Below are positions 1-8,949 of a stretch of 64,000 nt of DNA, one piece after another; within the stretch, counting starts at the first letter, position 1; every line of letters begins with the position of its first letter. Below the pieces are notes generated by a model. The model worked only from the letters and a program-made list of their open reading frames with translations, was not told where the DNA came from and made no database searches. The position numbers and the translations under genes were made by a program. Location of the stretch: NCBI RefSeq assembly GCF_003259335.1, contig NZ_QLLL01000004.1:263689-327688 (forward strand), given 5' to 3'. This stretch comes from Chitinophaga skermanii (GTDB lineage Bacteria > Bacteroidota > Bacteroidia > Chitinophagales > Chitinophagaceae).

Positions 1-641
1 GCATGGTAGCGTTCGGCATGAGGCAAGCGAGGATCGTAGTGCATGGTATGCACTTGTTTGCCGCCAATTACATAGCAACGGAAGTAGGCATCGAACAGGA
101 TTTCTTCCTGTAGCATCATCACGAGTTGATGCGTTTGCCCGTATGTTTCGAAGAATTGGTTTTCCGTTTCAATACGGTATACATGTTTCCAGCCGCCCCC
201 AGAAAAGGGTTTCAAGTAGGCGGGAAAGCCTGTATAGTTGAAAATTTCTTGCCAATCCATCGGGTACGACAGGTTCCTAAAAGAGGTAGGCCCCGTATCG
301 GGTGGCCGTTGGAAAGAAGGTAGGAGCGCGGTTTTAGGAACAGGTATATGAAGGTGATGCGCGAGTGAATTATTGAAGAACTTTTCGTCGGCGCTGTTCC
401 AAAATGGGTTGTTCAGCACCGCTGTGCCGGCTAAGGCGGCGGTTTTGAGATAGGCACGGTAAAACGGAACATCATGCGAAATGCGATCAACAATTACGTG
501 GTAATCGTTTTGCATGCCTTGCAACACTTGGCTAATATGTACGGCTTCGGCTAAGCATCCTTTGTTCATGCTGTTGATACGTTGGATGAGTGCCGTTGGA
601 AAGCTGTTTTCCATGCCGAATAGGATACCGATTTTTTTCAT
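1..641 (-). CDS. ATP-grasp family ligase (3' end beyond window)
   Basis: The frame opens with ATG at 641 on the minus strand and runs off the left edge, so only the N-terminal ~213 residues are visible. It begins MKKIGILFGMENSFPTAL, a nucleotide-fold-like start. Later it has YLKPFSGGGWKHVYRIET, which resembles the lysine/glycine-loop region of ATP-grasp ligases (Lys followed by a Gly-rich loop), then a strand LQEEILFDAYFRCYVIGG. ATP-grasp enzymes join a carboxylate to an amine through an acyl phosphate. The substrate cannot be read here. The start lies 27 bases after the stop of the esterase upstream, so the two are probably co-transcribed. The C-terminal metal-binding half is outside the window, so this is a partial call. 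Confidence 0.6.
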   Translation of the reverse strand, partial: MKKIGILFGMENSFPTALIQRINSMNKGCLAEAVHISQVLQGMQNDYHVIVDRISHDVPFYRAYLKTAALAGTAVLNNPFWNSADEKFFNNSLAHHLHIPVPKTALLPSFQRPPDTGPTSFRNLSYPMDWQEIFNYTGFPAYLKPFSGGGWKHVYRIETENQFFETYGQTHQLVMMLQEEILFDAYFRCYVIGGKQVHTMHYDPRLPHAERYH

Positions 642-668
642 GGATAACGTTGGATATGGTTTGGTTGC

Positions 669-1379
669 TTACTTGATAAGTGATAAGTAGTGTGGAAACA
701 TCTCCTTCCAAACAGGCCAATCGTGGCGGGTTTGAGGACGAATGTCTAACCAATGTGCGATGTTTTTAGCATCTAGCACACGACTCATATATTCATTTTG
801 GCCACGACTAATGTCTTCTTCCGCTACGCCGAGTATAATACCCATTCTCCATAAATCAGGATGCTCGTTGTCGGGCATGTAATCGATGGGATTGTTGAAG
901 TATACATTATCGTCGTAGTGATCGTCGACCCGTGGTTTAATATCGAAAGTACCACTCATCGAGAATAGGTACGATACATTTTCCGGGTGTTTGAAAGCAA
1001 AATTGGAGGCATGGTAGCCACCGAAACTACAACCGGCAACGGCAATGCGTTCGTAACCGGTTTCGGATTGAATACGAGGTAGAATATCATTGAACAAAAG
1101 ATCGTCGTAACAAGCATGGTTATAAGCACGCTTGGCGGCTGGAATATGGCGATTATACCAGCTGTCGGCATCAATACTGTCAACACAATACAACTGGATT
1201 TTGCCTTGTTCAACAAACCAACGCGCACTTTCAATTAAGCCACGGTCTTTGCTTTCGTAATATCTGCCAAGGGAAGTCGGGAACAAAATAACAGGATAAC
1301 CTTGGGCGCCAAACTTCAACATTTCGAAGTGCCTGCCCAAGTGGTTAGAGTGCCACTTGCTATAGTTTTCAATAAACAT
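669..1379 (-). CDS. Esterase-family alpha/beta hydrolase
   Basis: 236 residues, no signal peptide, so probably cytoplasmic. The nucleophile elbow GCSFGG places the catalytic Ser at residue 118. A late RHDWPVWKEMFPH segment supplies the likely catalytic His (about 219). This layout matches the putative esterase family that includes esterase D and Fes-like enzymes. The substrate is unknown. It lies just upstream of the ATP-grasp gene in the same direction with a 27-base gap, suggesting a two-step pathway in which one enzyme forms and the other opens an ester or amide. A second, more distant esterase of the same fold occurs at 8013-8786. The fold is secure; the role is inferred from context. Confidence 0.75.
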   Translation of the reverse strand: MFIENYSKWHSNHLGRHFEMLKFGAQGYPVILFPTSLGRYYESKDRGLIESARWFVEQGKIQLYCVDSIDADSWYNRHIPAAKRAYNHACYDDLLFNDILPRIQSETGYERIAVAGCSFGGYHASNFAFKHPENVSYLFSMSGTFDIKPRVDDHYDDNVYFNNPIDYMPDNEHPDLWRMGIILGVAEEDISRGQNEYMSRVLDAKNIAHWLDIRPQTRHDWPVWKEMFPHYLSLIK

Positions 1380-1604
1380 AGAAGCCGTTTAATAGGATAA
1401 TGAGGGTATCTATCCAAATATAATTTTTTAGTGCGACATATCCCGCATTTTATCAACCGTTTATAAAGAATATATACACTGTTTTAGTGGTGTTTTTAAT
1501 GGTAATATGGTGCTTCGTTGAAGTTATCGACTACGTTAAAGAAGGGAAATGGGCTTGCAGTATGATAATTTTTTATAAATGATTGAAGTAGTGTGGTTTA
1601 TAAG

Positions 1605-1736
1605 GTCGGTCAATGCCGTTTATAATATCTTCTAATGTTCGTCTAATGGTCTTCTAATGTTAGTTCAATGTTATTCCAATGTATTGGATATATTCCGGGT
1701 ATATGTTGGATATACCCGGCGTATAATGCCGCTTTT
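1605..1736. repeat. Degenerate 11-base tandem array (array A)
   Basis: The gene-free stretch 1380-1766 contains about a dozen consecutive 11-base units. The word AATG recurs at 1612, 1634, 1645, 1656, 1667 and 1678, all multiples of 11 apart. It is followed by units ending ATATA or GTATA at the same spacing to about 1725. Neighbouring units resemble one another more than distant ones. Read on the minus strand, the order is TATA-type units and then CATT-type units, the same order as the array at 43009-43140. The rest of the gap (1380-1604) shows only AT-rich sequence. No open frame is explained by the array, since 11 is not a multiple of 3. Confidence 0.8.
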
Positions 1737-1766
1737 AACAGCAGTTATCCTATTAGTACTTGGTTA

Positions 1767-2192
1767 TTAAGGTTTTGTTCTGATTTCGATGTTACCACCG
1801 AAAGCTAAGATCGGGGCCATCCTTGCCAATCGTACAGCTTCTTCCTCGTTGAGTGCAGCAAGGTGGATGATGCTGATAATTCGTAACCCATCACTGTAAA
1901 TGGCGCCTTTTTCGGCAGGAGCGGAAGTGTTTTGGATAACAAGCCCTTCGGCTACCACAGGAGAGCCGGTAAGGTAGTGATGCCCGGCTTTCCATTCAGC
2001 CAGTACGCGGTCCCAACCGGCGTGGATGCTGTCGATGTTTTGTTTTGTTAGCTTTTCGGGGTTCAATCGAACCAGTAAAACATATTCTTTCATGGTGTTT
2101 TGTTGTGCTTTTGATGTGGAAGGAATGAAAACAGTTAGCCCTACGATAAGCAGTGCAGTAAGGACGACTTGTAAGCGGGTACCAGGTTGCAT
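1767..2192 (-). CDS. Secreted YCII-like domain protein
   Basis: 141 residues from the Met at 2192; a Met 7 codons upstream (2213) is an alternative. The N-terminus MQPGTRLQVVLTALLIVGLT followed by STSKAQ looks like a Sec signal peptide. The mature part EYVLLVRLNPEKLT... and the C-terminal LARMAPILAFGGNIEIRTKP resemble YCII/YciI-like small alpha-beta barrels, where the end commonly reads as a strand after 'P...GG.IEIRP'. Such proteins usually act in the cytoplasm, so an exported form is slightly unusual. Function unknown. It is a single gene with no tight neighbours. Confidence 0.55.
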   Translation of the reverse strand: MQPGTRLQVVLTALLIVGLTVFIPSTSKAQQNTMKEYVLLVRLNPEKLTKQNIDSIHAGWDRVLAEWKAGHHYLTGSPVVAEGLVIQNTSAPAEKGAIYSDGLRIISIIHLAALNEEEAVRLARMAPILAFGGNIEIRTKP

Positions 2193-2263
2193 AAAGTTTA
2201 ATTTATACCACAAAACTACCTGGGATAGGAGAGGTGAAATTGTAAAAAATCATTGAATGATGC

Positions 2264-2398
2264 TTACCACAGTTCGATGCCGGCATCGGCGATGGCTTGT
2301 TGAACGAGTTGAACACGTTGTGCTACGGTTTCTAAACCGGTGAGATAGAACTTGGGGGCAGGTTGTTGTGCTAGCCAAGCTTGGTGGGAGGAAAGGGA
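2264..2398 (-). pseudogene. Start-less 3' stub of a lost gene
   Basis: On the minus strand a protein-like frame runs from an in-frame TAA (2399-2401) to a TAA at 2264-2266. It gives 44 sense codons with no Met, Val or Leu start in a sensible place. The residues read like a natural C-terminus: QAWLAQQPAPKFYLTGLE, then an amphipathic helix ending AIADAGIELW. The upstream boundary coincides with the T-tract of the ribBA terminator, as if a deletion had removed the front of the gene. I do not recognise the family. It could be chance coding, but the composition is unlike the surrounding intergenic DNA. Confidence 0.35.
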
Positions 2399-2433
2399 TT
2401 AAAAAACCGGCTAAGCATGGTGCCCAGCCGGTT
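2399..2433 (-). terminator. Rho-independent terminator of ribBA
   Basis: AACCGGCT (2405-2412) pairs with AGCCGGTT (2426-2433). On the minus strand the stem is followed by TTTTTT. It sits about 20 bases beyond the ribBA stop. Confidence 0.85.
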
Positions 2434-2454
2434 CAAATATATGACAAGGTGTAA

Positions 2455-3657
2455 TTATCCTTTCAAGATTTCGTGACCAAGTTTATCACGTTTCGTTTGT
2501 AGGTAACGCTCGTTGTGCGGGTTGGGCGAGATTTCGATTCCTACGTTCTCAACAATTTCCAAACCGTAACCACTTAAGCCGGCGCGTTTACGCGGGTTGT
2601 TGGTGATGAGGCGGATTTTAGAAATACCGAGGTGACGCAAGATTTGTGCACCCACACCGTAATCGCGTTCGTCCATTTGAAAACCAAGTTCTAGGTTTGC
2701 TTCTACAGTGTCTTTACCTTCTTCTTGTAATTTGTAGGCATGTAGTTTATTGAGCAAGCCAATACCACGGCCTTCTTGGTTCATATACAATATAAGTCCT
2801 TTCCCTTCTTTCTCCACCATTTCCATAGCAGCCGTTAATTGTTCACCACAATCGCAACGGAGCGAGTGAAGGATATCGCCGGTAAAGCAGGAAGAGTGAA
2901 CGCGGAGTAATACAGGTTCGTCTTTGTCCCATTCGCCTTTTTTCAACGCCATGTGGGTTTCACCGGAGTTCTTTTGTTTAAAGGCGATAAGTTCGAAATT
3001 ACCGTGCTTGGTAGGCATTTGTACGCGTACTTCCTCTTCAATTAAAGATTCTGTAGCCAAGCGGTATTCGATCAAATCTTTAATGGAGATAAGTTTCAAG
3101 TCGAACTTAGCGGCAATTTCGCGTAGTTCTGGCAAACGAGCCATTGAACCATCTTCATTCATGATTTCCACTAATACACCAGCCGCTTCGAAACCTGCTA
3201 AACGAGCAAGGTCGATCGTAGCTTCGGTATGACCAGAGCGACGGAGAACACCACCTTTTCTCGCTTTTAGCGGGAAGATGTGGCCGGGTTTACCGAGGTC
3301 TTCGGGTTTAGTATCTTTTGAAATCAAAGCTTGGACCGTTTTGGCCCTATCGTGTGCAGAAATACCGGTGGTGCAACCATGGCCGAGTAGATCTACTGAA
3401 ACTGTGAAAGGTGTTTGGTGTAGGGCGGTATTATCACGAACCATCAAATCGAGGCCCAATTCTTCACAACGTTCTTCGCTGAGTGGCGCACAGATTAGCC
3501 CGCGGCCATGGGTACTCATAAAGTTGATAATCTCTGGTGTAACATTACGTGCGGCAGTAATAAAGTCTCCCTCATTTTCGCGGTCTTCATCATCCACTAC
3601 TATAACCAGTTTCCCGTTTTTTATATCTTCTATTGCAGATGCTATACTATCCAACAT
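2455..3657 (-). CDS. ribBA: Bifunctional DHBP synthase / GTP cyclohydrolase II
   Basis: 400 residues, the normal length of a RibBA fusion. Residues 1-200 form the RibB domain, with the acidic loop [10 protein letters not shown] and the [13 protein letters not shown] segment; it makes 3,4-dihydroxy-2-butanone 4-phosphate from ribulose 5-phosphate. From about 205 the RibA domain carries the zinc site [15 protein letters not shown] and the [10 protein letters not shown] loop; it opens GTP to start the flavin ring. Together they supply both precursors of riboflavin. It is a single gene with its own promoter box at 3682-3689 and terminator at 2399-2433. I found no FMN riboswitch in the leader, which would be only about 20 bases long. 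Confidence 0.96.
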   Translation of the reverse strand: MLDSIASAIEDIKNGKLVIVVDDEDRENEGDFITAARNVTPEIINFMSTHGRGLICAPLSEERCEELGLDLMVRDNTALHQTPFTVSVDLLGHGCTTGISAHDRAKTVQALISKDTKPEDLGKPGHIFPLKARKGGVLRRSGHTEATIDLARLAGFEAAGVLVEIMNEDGSMARLPELREIAAKFDLKLISIKDLIEYRLATESLIEEEVRVQMPTKHGNFELIAFKQKNSGETHMALKKGEWDKDEPVLLRVHSSCFTGDILHSLRCDCGEQLTAAMEMVEKEGKGLILYMNQEGRGIGLLNKLHAYKLQEEGKDTVEANLELGFQMDERDYGVGAQILRHLGISKIRLITNNPRKRAGLSGYGLEIVENVGIEISPNPHNERYLQTKRDKLGHEILKG

Positions 3658-3681
3658 AAAATTCTCCTATAAATTGATTCG

Positions 3682-3689
3682 CAAAGTTA
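3682..3689 (-). promoter_or_regulatory. Bacteroidota -7 box for ribBA
   Basis: Reads TAACTTTG on the minus strand, an exact TAnnTTTG match, 25 bases ahead of the ribBA ATG. No clear TTTG box is visible about 21 bases upstream. Confidence 0.6.
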
Positions 3690-3755
3690 CGGGATTATTA
3701 TGTTAGTTCATTAAAATGAGAGGAGGGGTACTGTTAAAATGACATAAATATTAAA

Positions 3756-3815
3756 AGAGGGTGATATGAAAGTCACGCCGGGCAAGCCACTGCAAGGTGA
3801 CTTCAATTCACCTCT
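3756..3815. other. Nested double hairpin in the ribBA/TonB intergenic region
   Basis: Outer arms AGAGGGTGA (3756-3764) and TCACCTCT (3808-3815) enclose inner arms AAGTCAC (3770-3776) and GTGACTT (3797-3803), with a 20-base loop. The rest of the 395-base gap (3658-4052) is AT-rich with promoter boxes at both ends. The element lies outside both predicted short leaders, so it may be a separate small RNA or a regulator-binding site. No T-tract follows it. Confidence 0.4.
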
Positions 3816-4021
3816 ATACAATTACTTACAGAACAATTATATACATATATTTTCCATAAACAATTTGAAAATTGCGAAATTCTTTGATTAATGGTTAAAC
3901 AAAAAATAGGCAATAACAGTTAAATCAAACTAGTTGTTAAAAAATTTAACATAGGAATGTAAAAAAATAAACAGTTAACGATTTGTTAATTTTTATTTAG
4001 GCATTTACCAAGTTTAATTCG

Positions 4022-4029
4022 CAACTTTG
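4022..4029 (+). promoter_or_regulatory. Probable -7 box for the Oar-like receptor
   Basis: CAACTTTG differs from TAnnTTTG only at the first base. It lies 23 bases ahead of the ATG at 4053, giving a leader of about 15 bases. Confidence 0.45.
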
Positions 4030-4052
4030 CGGCACAAATCAAATCTGTTGTT

Positions 4053-7000
4053 ATGGGATTTAAAAAACTACTTATCACTTTCCTACTTATGATGGGGGTT
4101 GTTACCACCTTTGCCCAGGTGACGACCAGTAGTATGCAGGGCGTTATCAAAGATTCAAAAGGCGAAGGTTTATTCGGCGCCACGGTTAAAGCAACACACG
4201 TTCCATCTGGAACTGTTTACGGTACAACTACACAATTGGAAGGTCGTTACACGATCCCGAACATGCGTGCCGGTGGTCCGTACAAAGTAGAAGTGACCTA
4301 TGTAGGTTACACTGCGCAAACTTACAATGACATTCAATTGAAATTGGGTTCTGCGTTCAAATTAGATGCAACTTTAGGTGAAGACACTAAAACATTGACT
4401 GAAGTGAACATCACTGGTCAACGTAATGGTTTGATTAACCCGAACAGGAATGGTACTTCAACGAACATTTCTCGTAACCAAATCGACAACTTGCCAACTG
4501 TAACACGTAGTGTTCAAGATTTTGCTCGTTTGAGCATGCAAGCTAGTACTTACAGCAATGGTTCTGATGGTTCTCCGATGGGTATTTCTTTCGGTGGTCA
4601 GAGCAACAAGTACAACCAATTCGCGATCGATGGTGCTAACACTTCCGATGTATTTGGTTTGTCTAGTTCTGGTACAAATGGTGGTCAATCTGGTGGTAAC
4701 CCGATCTCTATCGAAGCTATTGATCAGATTCAAGTAGTTCAAAACCCTTATGATATCAAACAAGGTGGTTTCACCGGTGGTGGTATCAACGCTATTACCA
4801 AAAGCGGTACTAACAAATTCCAAGGTTCTTTGTACGGTTTGTACCAAAACCAAGATTTAGTTGGTAAATCTCAGAGCGGCGGTAAATACGGTAACTTCAA
4901 TAACAAAATTTTTGGTGCTACTGTAGGCGGTCCGATCATTAAAAATAAATTGTTCTTCTTCTTGAACTACGAGAGAGGTAAACAAGTAAGCCCAGTTGAT
5001 TTCAACCCTGCTGATCCTAGCACAGGTGGTTCTGCTTGGTCTACAACAACTTTACAACAAGTATCAGATATCTTGAAAAGCCGTTACAACTACGATGCTG
5101 GTAGCTATACTGATCTTGAAAAAGAAAAACCATCTACTAACTTCTTGGCGAGAGTTGACTGGAACATTAACGCAGTTCACAAATTAACAGTTCGTCATAG
5201 TTTGATGGACGCTAGTAACATTCTTGGTTCAAGAAGCCGTTCTGGCGCTATCTATAACAACTCATTCTATTCATTCCCTTCAACTTCGAACAACACTACA
5301 ATCGAGTTGAACTCTTCATTCTCTCCAAGAATGTCGAATGAATTGAGAATCGGTTTCAACATTACACAAGACAGAAGAAAATACTTAGGTGATCCATTCC
5401 CTTATATCAGAATTAACGACGCTGGCGGTTCTACGTTAACGATCGGTGCTGATAACTCTTCTCAAGTAAACAAATTGAACCAAAAAATCTGGACCATCAC
5501 GGATAACTTAACACTTTACCGTGGTGCACACACCATCACTTTTGGTACAAACAACGAGTTCTACAACATTCAGAACGACTTTATCCAAAATAACTTCGGT
5601 AACTATACGTACGCTTCATTGGCAGACTTCGTTAACAATGCTAAACCAAGTGCATACCAAGTTACTTATACGACAGCAGACCGTAACTTGAGAGAAGGTA
5701 TCAAGTTCAACGCGATGCAATTAGGTTTTTATGTTCAAGACGAATGGGACATCTTATCTAACCTCCGTGTAACAGGTGGTTTACGTGTAGACATCCCTGT
5801 CATCAACACAGATCCTATCGTGAACGAAGCATTTGATAAAAACCCAGCTTTCGCAGGTTACTCAACTGCTACATTGCCTAAAACTAGGTTGATGTTCGCT
5901 CCAAGAATTGGCTTCAACTACGATGTATTTAAAGATGGTAAAACTCAATTACGTGGTGGTACCGGTATCTTTACAGGTCGTGTGCCTTTCGTATGGATCT
6001 CTAACCAATACAACAACAACGGTAGCTTATATTCTAGCGTAAACTTACGTTCTACACCTGCTAGCTTCACTTTCAGACCAGATCCTAATAACCAATGGAC
6101 ATTGGATGAAATCTTAGCATTGCCTGGTGGTGGTTCAGTTACTCCGTTGAAAAACAACGTTAACTTAACTGATAAGAATTTTAAATTCCCACAAGCTTGG
6201 AAAAGCAACATCGCAGTTGATCAACAATTGCCTTGGGGTATCATCGGTACAATCGAAGCGAACTACTCTAAAACACTTAACAATACAACTTGGGAAAACA
6301 TCAACATCGTAAAAGATGGTGACAAAACGATCGACTTAGGTGATGGTCCTCGCCCAATGTGGAAAGTGAACTCAACTGATTACGACCAAGTAATCGTGTT
6401 GAAAAATACAAACAAAGGTTACGCTTATAACTTATCTACAGAATTCACTAAAACTACTAAAAACGGTTTATTCGCGAAAGTAGGTTACTCTTACGGTGAA
6501 TCTAAAGCATTGAACGACGGTACATCTTCAACTGCTTCTTCTAACTACCGTTTCTCTCCAAACACTTTGGGCTTAAACAACCCAGAATATGGTTACTCTA
6601 AATACCGCATGGGTAGCCGCGTTGTAGGTGTGGTGAGCAAAACTTTCCGTTACGGTAAAAATAAAGGTTGGGCTACTGGCGTAACATTGTTCTACAATGG
6701 TCAATCTGGTACTCCGTACTCTTGGGTATACTTCAACTCTGGTGCTAACGATCCTACCGGTGATGATACTGGTACTAACGGTAACAATGACCTCGTTTTC
6801 ATTGGTACGAAAGCACAAGTACAAGCTATGAACTTCATTGATATCGTATCTGGTGGTCAAGTAACAGTTACAGCAGCACAACAAAAACAAGATTGGGAAG
6901 ATTATATCTCTAACGATAAATACTTGTCTAAACACCGTGGTGAAGCTGCTAGCAAATACGCTGCAAGAACACCATTCGAACACGTGTTTGACTTCAAATT

Positions 7001-7283
7001 CGTACAAGATTTACCAATCGTAAAAGGTCACAAAATCCAATTAACTTTCGACGTATTGAACGTGGGTAACATGTTGAACAAAGAATGGGGTCGTACTTAC
7101 TTCATTTCTAACAACGTAGCTACACCATTAACAATCACGAAATCTGGTGGTGTAACTGCTTACCAATTCAACAAAACTGCACAGTTGAACAATATCGACG
7201 GCGATTACAAAGCTTACTATATTAACAACTTCACATCTCGTTGGAGAGGTCAAATAGGTATCAAATACACTTTCAACCAATAA
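4053..7283 (+). CDS. Oar-like TonB-dependent outer-membrane receptor
   Basis: 1076 residues. A signal peptide (MGFKKLLITFLLMMGVVTTF, then AQ) is followed by a carboxypeptidase-regulatory-like domain (about 25-110, GVIKDSKGEGLFGATV). A TonB plug-like region (about 130-260) holds IDGANTSDVFGLSSSG and INAITKSGTNKFQGSLYG, and a long beta-barrel ends in the aromatic-rich GQIGIKYTFNQ. These OmpA/Oar-type receptors bring a ligand across the outer membrane with TonB energy. No SusD partner is next to it, so it is not a classic Sus pair. Codon use is strongly biased to GGT, AAC, CGT and TTC, unlike its neighbours, suggesting high expression. The ligand is unknown. Confidence 0.88.
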   Translation: MGFKKLLITFLLMMGVVTTFAQVTTSSMQGVIKDSKGEGLFGATVKATHVPSGTVYGTTTQLEGRYTIPNMRAGGPYKVEVTYVGYTAQTYNDIQLKLGSAFKLDATLGEDTKTLTEVNITGQRNGLINPNRNGTSTNISRNQIDNLPTVTRSVQDFARLSMQASTYSNGSDGSPMGISFGGQSNKYNQFAIDGANTSDVFGLSSSGTNGGQSGGNPISIEAIDQIQVVQNPYDIKQGGFTGGGINAITKSGTNKFQGSLYGLYQNQDLVGKSQSGGKYGNFNNKIFGATVGGPIIKNKLFFFLNYERGKQVSPVDFNPADPSTGGSAWSTTTLQQVSDILKSRYNYDAGSYTDLEKEKPSTNFLARVDWNINAVHKLTVRHSLMDASNILGSRSRSGAIYNNSFYSFPSTSNNTTIELNSSFSPRMSNELRIGFNITQDRRKYLGDPFPYIRINDAGGSTLTIGADNSSQVNKLNQKIWTITDNLTLYRGAHTITFGTNNEFYNIQNDFIQNNFGNYTYASLADFVNNAKPSAYQVTYTTADRNLREGIKFNAMQLGFYVQDEWDILSNLRVTGGLRVDIPVINTDPIVNEAFDKNPAFAGYSTATLPKTRLMFAPRIGFNYDVFKDGKTQLRGGTGIFTGRVPFVWISNQYNNNGSLYSSVNLRSTPASFTFRPDPNNQWTLDEILALPGGGSVTPLKNNVNLTDKNFKFPQAWKSNIAVDQQLPWGIIGTIEANYSKTLNNTTWENINIVKDGDKTIDLGDGPRPMWKVNSTDYDQVIVLKNTNKGYAYNLSTEFTKTTKNGLFAKVGYSYGESKALNDGTSSTASSNYRFSPNTLGLNNPEYGYSKYRMGSRVVGVVSKTFRYGKNKGWATGVTLFYNGQSGTPYSWVYFNSGANDPTGDDTGTNGNNDLVFIGTKAQVQAMNFIDIVSGGQVTVTAAQQKQDWEDYISNDKYLSKHRGEAASKYAARTPFEHVFDFKFVQDLPIVKGHKIQLTFDVLNVGNMLNKEWGRTYFISNNVATPLTITKSGGVTAYQFNKTAQLNNIDGDYKAYYINNFTSRWRGQIGIKYTFNQ

Positions 7284-7304
7284 TCGTTGGTTGACCGATA
7301 TAAG

Positions 7305-7342
7305 AAAAACGGCTCTACTGAAAAGTAGGGCCGTTTTTTTTG
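7305..7342 (+). terminator. Terminator of the Oar-like receptor
   Basis: AAAAACGGCTCTACT and AGTAGGGCCGTTTTT form a near-perfect stem with a 4-base loop, ending in a T-run. It begins 21 bases after the stop codon. Confidence 0.93.
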
Positions 7343-7428
7343 TGCCTTATTTGGCCCACTGTTTCTTACTAGATTTACGTATATATATTCATTGTATCAT
7401 TTCATTTATATCACCGCAATTTTATCTT

Positions 7429-8007
7429 ATGAACCAGCAGTTTGTAACTACTATTATGCCCTTAGTGATTGCGATCATTTCGTTATTAGGAACTGTAATA
7501 GTAATTCCATTGCAATCAAGAAAGGAGAGAAAGTTACAAGAGAAGAGGCGGCAGGATGAACTGGATGAAAAGGAGGAAACTATTAAGCGGGAGGGTATTA
7601 AGGATGCTATTAGGGCTAATGAGGCTATTTACTTATTAGTATCTAAGATTCAGCATACACATAGTGTAACCTCTAATTTAATTGATGCAGAGTTACAATT
7701 GCCATTAGTGGAATGTTATGCCCGCCATATGGTTGTAAACGAAGAATTGAATAGGGTGCATATGTTTGTTACCTTAGATTACCCTGCATTTGCAGCTAAT
7801 GCTGGGATGTTTAGTGCAGCAGTTAGTAACTTCTGGGGCATGCAGCAATTATTGTTACAAGTCGATGAAAAGCAAAACAAAGAGAAATACTACGATTTAT
7901 TTAATGCCGTAATTAAAGCGGGCATAGAAGTAAGTAAGCACGGGTATGCCTTGAAAGATCAGCTTGCAACAGCCACAAGAGAGCTGCGTGGGATGCTATC
8001 TTATTAG
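7429..8007 (+). CDS. Single-pass membrane protein with coiled coil, unknown
   Basis: 192 residues from the ATG at 7429. An upstream in-frame start at 7291 would overlap the preceding terminator and is unlikely. One membrane helix (about residues 9-30, IMPLVIAIISLLGTVIVIPL) is followed by a highly charged stretch (SRKERKLQEKRRQDELDEKE) that should form a coiled coil. A helical cytoplasmic domain of about 130 residues follows. I do not recognise the family. The layout resembles small phage- or plasmid-associated membrane proteins and also generic scaffold proteins. It converges on the esterase gene with only 5 bases between stops, so the two transcripts overlap at their ends unless a terminator lies inside coding DNA. 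Confidence 0.7.
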   Translation: MNQQFVTTIMPLVIAIISLLGTVIVIPLQSRKERKLQEKRRQDELDEKEETIKREGIKDAIRANEAIYLLVSKIQHTHSVTSNLIDAELQLPLVECYARHMVVNEELNRVHMFVTLDYPAFAANAGMFSAAVSNFWGMQQLLLQVDEKQNKEKYYDLFNAVIKAGIEVSKHGYALKDQLATATRELRGMLSY

Positions 8008-8012
8008 GCAAG

Positions 8013-8786
8013 TTATTTCGTTAACCAACCCAAGAACCCAGGCATTACACTGGCCCAAGTGGCGTAATCGTGTTTCCCATTCTTCACTACTTCAAAATGA
8101 AGGGCTTGCGCGTTATCGTAGCCTTTTTTACGTAAAACGTTTACAAGGTCTTGTGTATCTTCTACAGCGTCTATAATGCCATTGGTATTCCGATCGGCCG
8201 TTTCTTCTTGGTCGCCGCATTCAAAGAAGAATTGCAATTGTTCGCGGCGTGCATCACGGGTAATTTGTTTATGCATAATCCGGCAATCATCGCCATTTTC
8301 CATGCTACGCCACCATAAAGAACCTGAGAATACCCCGGCTTTCGAGAATATTTGGGGATTATTCCACACAATATCCAAGGCACTTAAACCACCAAGGGAG
8401 AACCCTGCAAAGGCTTTTTCGTCCCACTTTTGGTGATAGAATTGTTGGAGGAAGGGTAGCAGTTCTTTTACTATAAAGCGGGTATATAAATCGGCCCGGC
8501 TACCACGACCATGTACATCCATAAAGCGGGCGGTACCGTATTCGTGGATGCGTTCTTGGGCATGAATAGCTACCGTCCACAAGCCGGAGGCTTGCGGTTG
8601 GGAGAGGTATTGTTGTAATAGTTGCCCGTAGTTTAATTGCGCGAGATCTTGCCCATCATTCAAGAGCAATAAGGTTTGCCGTGTATAGTTGCCTTGCGGG
8701 ATGTATACATCGAACTTTACTTCGCGTTGTAAGAAAACGGAGAATTGAGAGAATGATTCTTGTTTGAAAGTGATGCCTTGCTCCAT
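8013..8786 (-). CDS. Esterase-family alpha/beta hydrolase (second copy)
   Basis: 257 residues without a signal peptide. The start region FDVYIPQGNYTRQTLLLLNDGQD is typical of the putative-esterase fold. The nucleophile elbow GFSLGG puts Ser at 130 and the late GKHDYATW gives His 239. Between them, ECGDQEETADRNTNGIIDAV contains an Asp-rich DxNxxG loop that may bind calcium; this loop is common in Bacteroidota members. It is related in fold, not closely in sequence, to the esterase at 669-1379. It is divergent from the AraC-type regulator 163 bases away, which may control it. Substrate unknown. Confidence 0.78.
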   Translation of the reverse strand: MEQGITFKQESFSQFSVFLQREVKFDVYIPQGNYTRQTLLLLNDGQDLAQLNYGQLLQQYLSQPQASGLWTVAIHAQERIHEYGTARFMDVHGRGSRADLYTRFIVKELLPFLQQFYHQKWDEKAFAGFSLGGLSALDIVWNNPQIFSKAGVFSGSLWWRSMENGDDCRIMHKQITRDARREQLQFFFECGDQEETADRNTNGIIDAVEDTQDLVNVLRKKGYDNAQALHFEVVKNGKHDYATWASVMPGFLGWLTK

Positions 8787-8949
8787 AAGTTAAAATTAGG
8801 GTATGTACAATGTAGCCTTATTGCATAAACCTCAAATGCAATACCATGGTTCATTCCTAAAATAGGGTATTTATGCGAGGATTCTCCATTCTTTTCATTG
8901 GCAGGAGGTTACATATACAAGCGCCCGCAAAAAAACAGTAAATTTAACA

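Noticed and set aside
3658..3850. Possible FMN or cobalamin riboswitch upstream of ribBA
   Set aside because: The RFN consensus words are absent. A GCCACTG word resembling a cobalamin element occurs at 3786, but without the other conserved boxes, and the predicted ribBA leader is too short.
4458..4853. 131-codon antisense frame inside the Oar-like gene
   Set aside because: It mirrors a strongly codon-biased gene whose sense frame has clear signal, plug and barrel motifs.
7291..7428. N-terminal extension of the 7429 gene
   Set aside because: The extra 46 codons would cover the receptor's terminator hairpin; the ATG at 7429 directly precedes a normal membrane helix.
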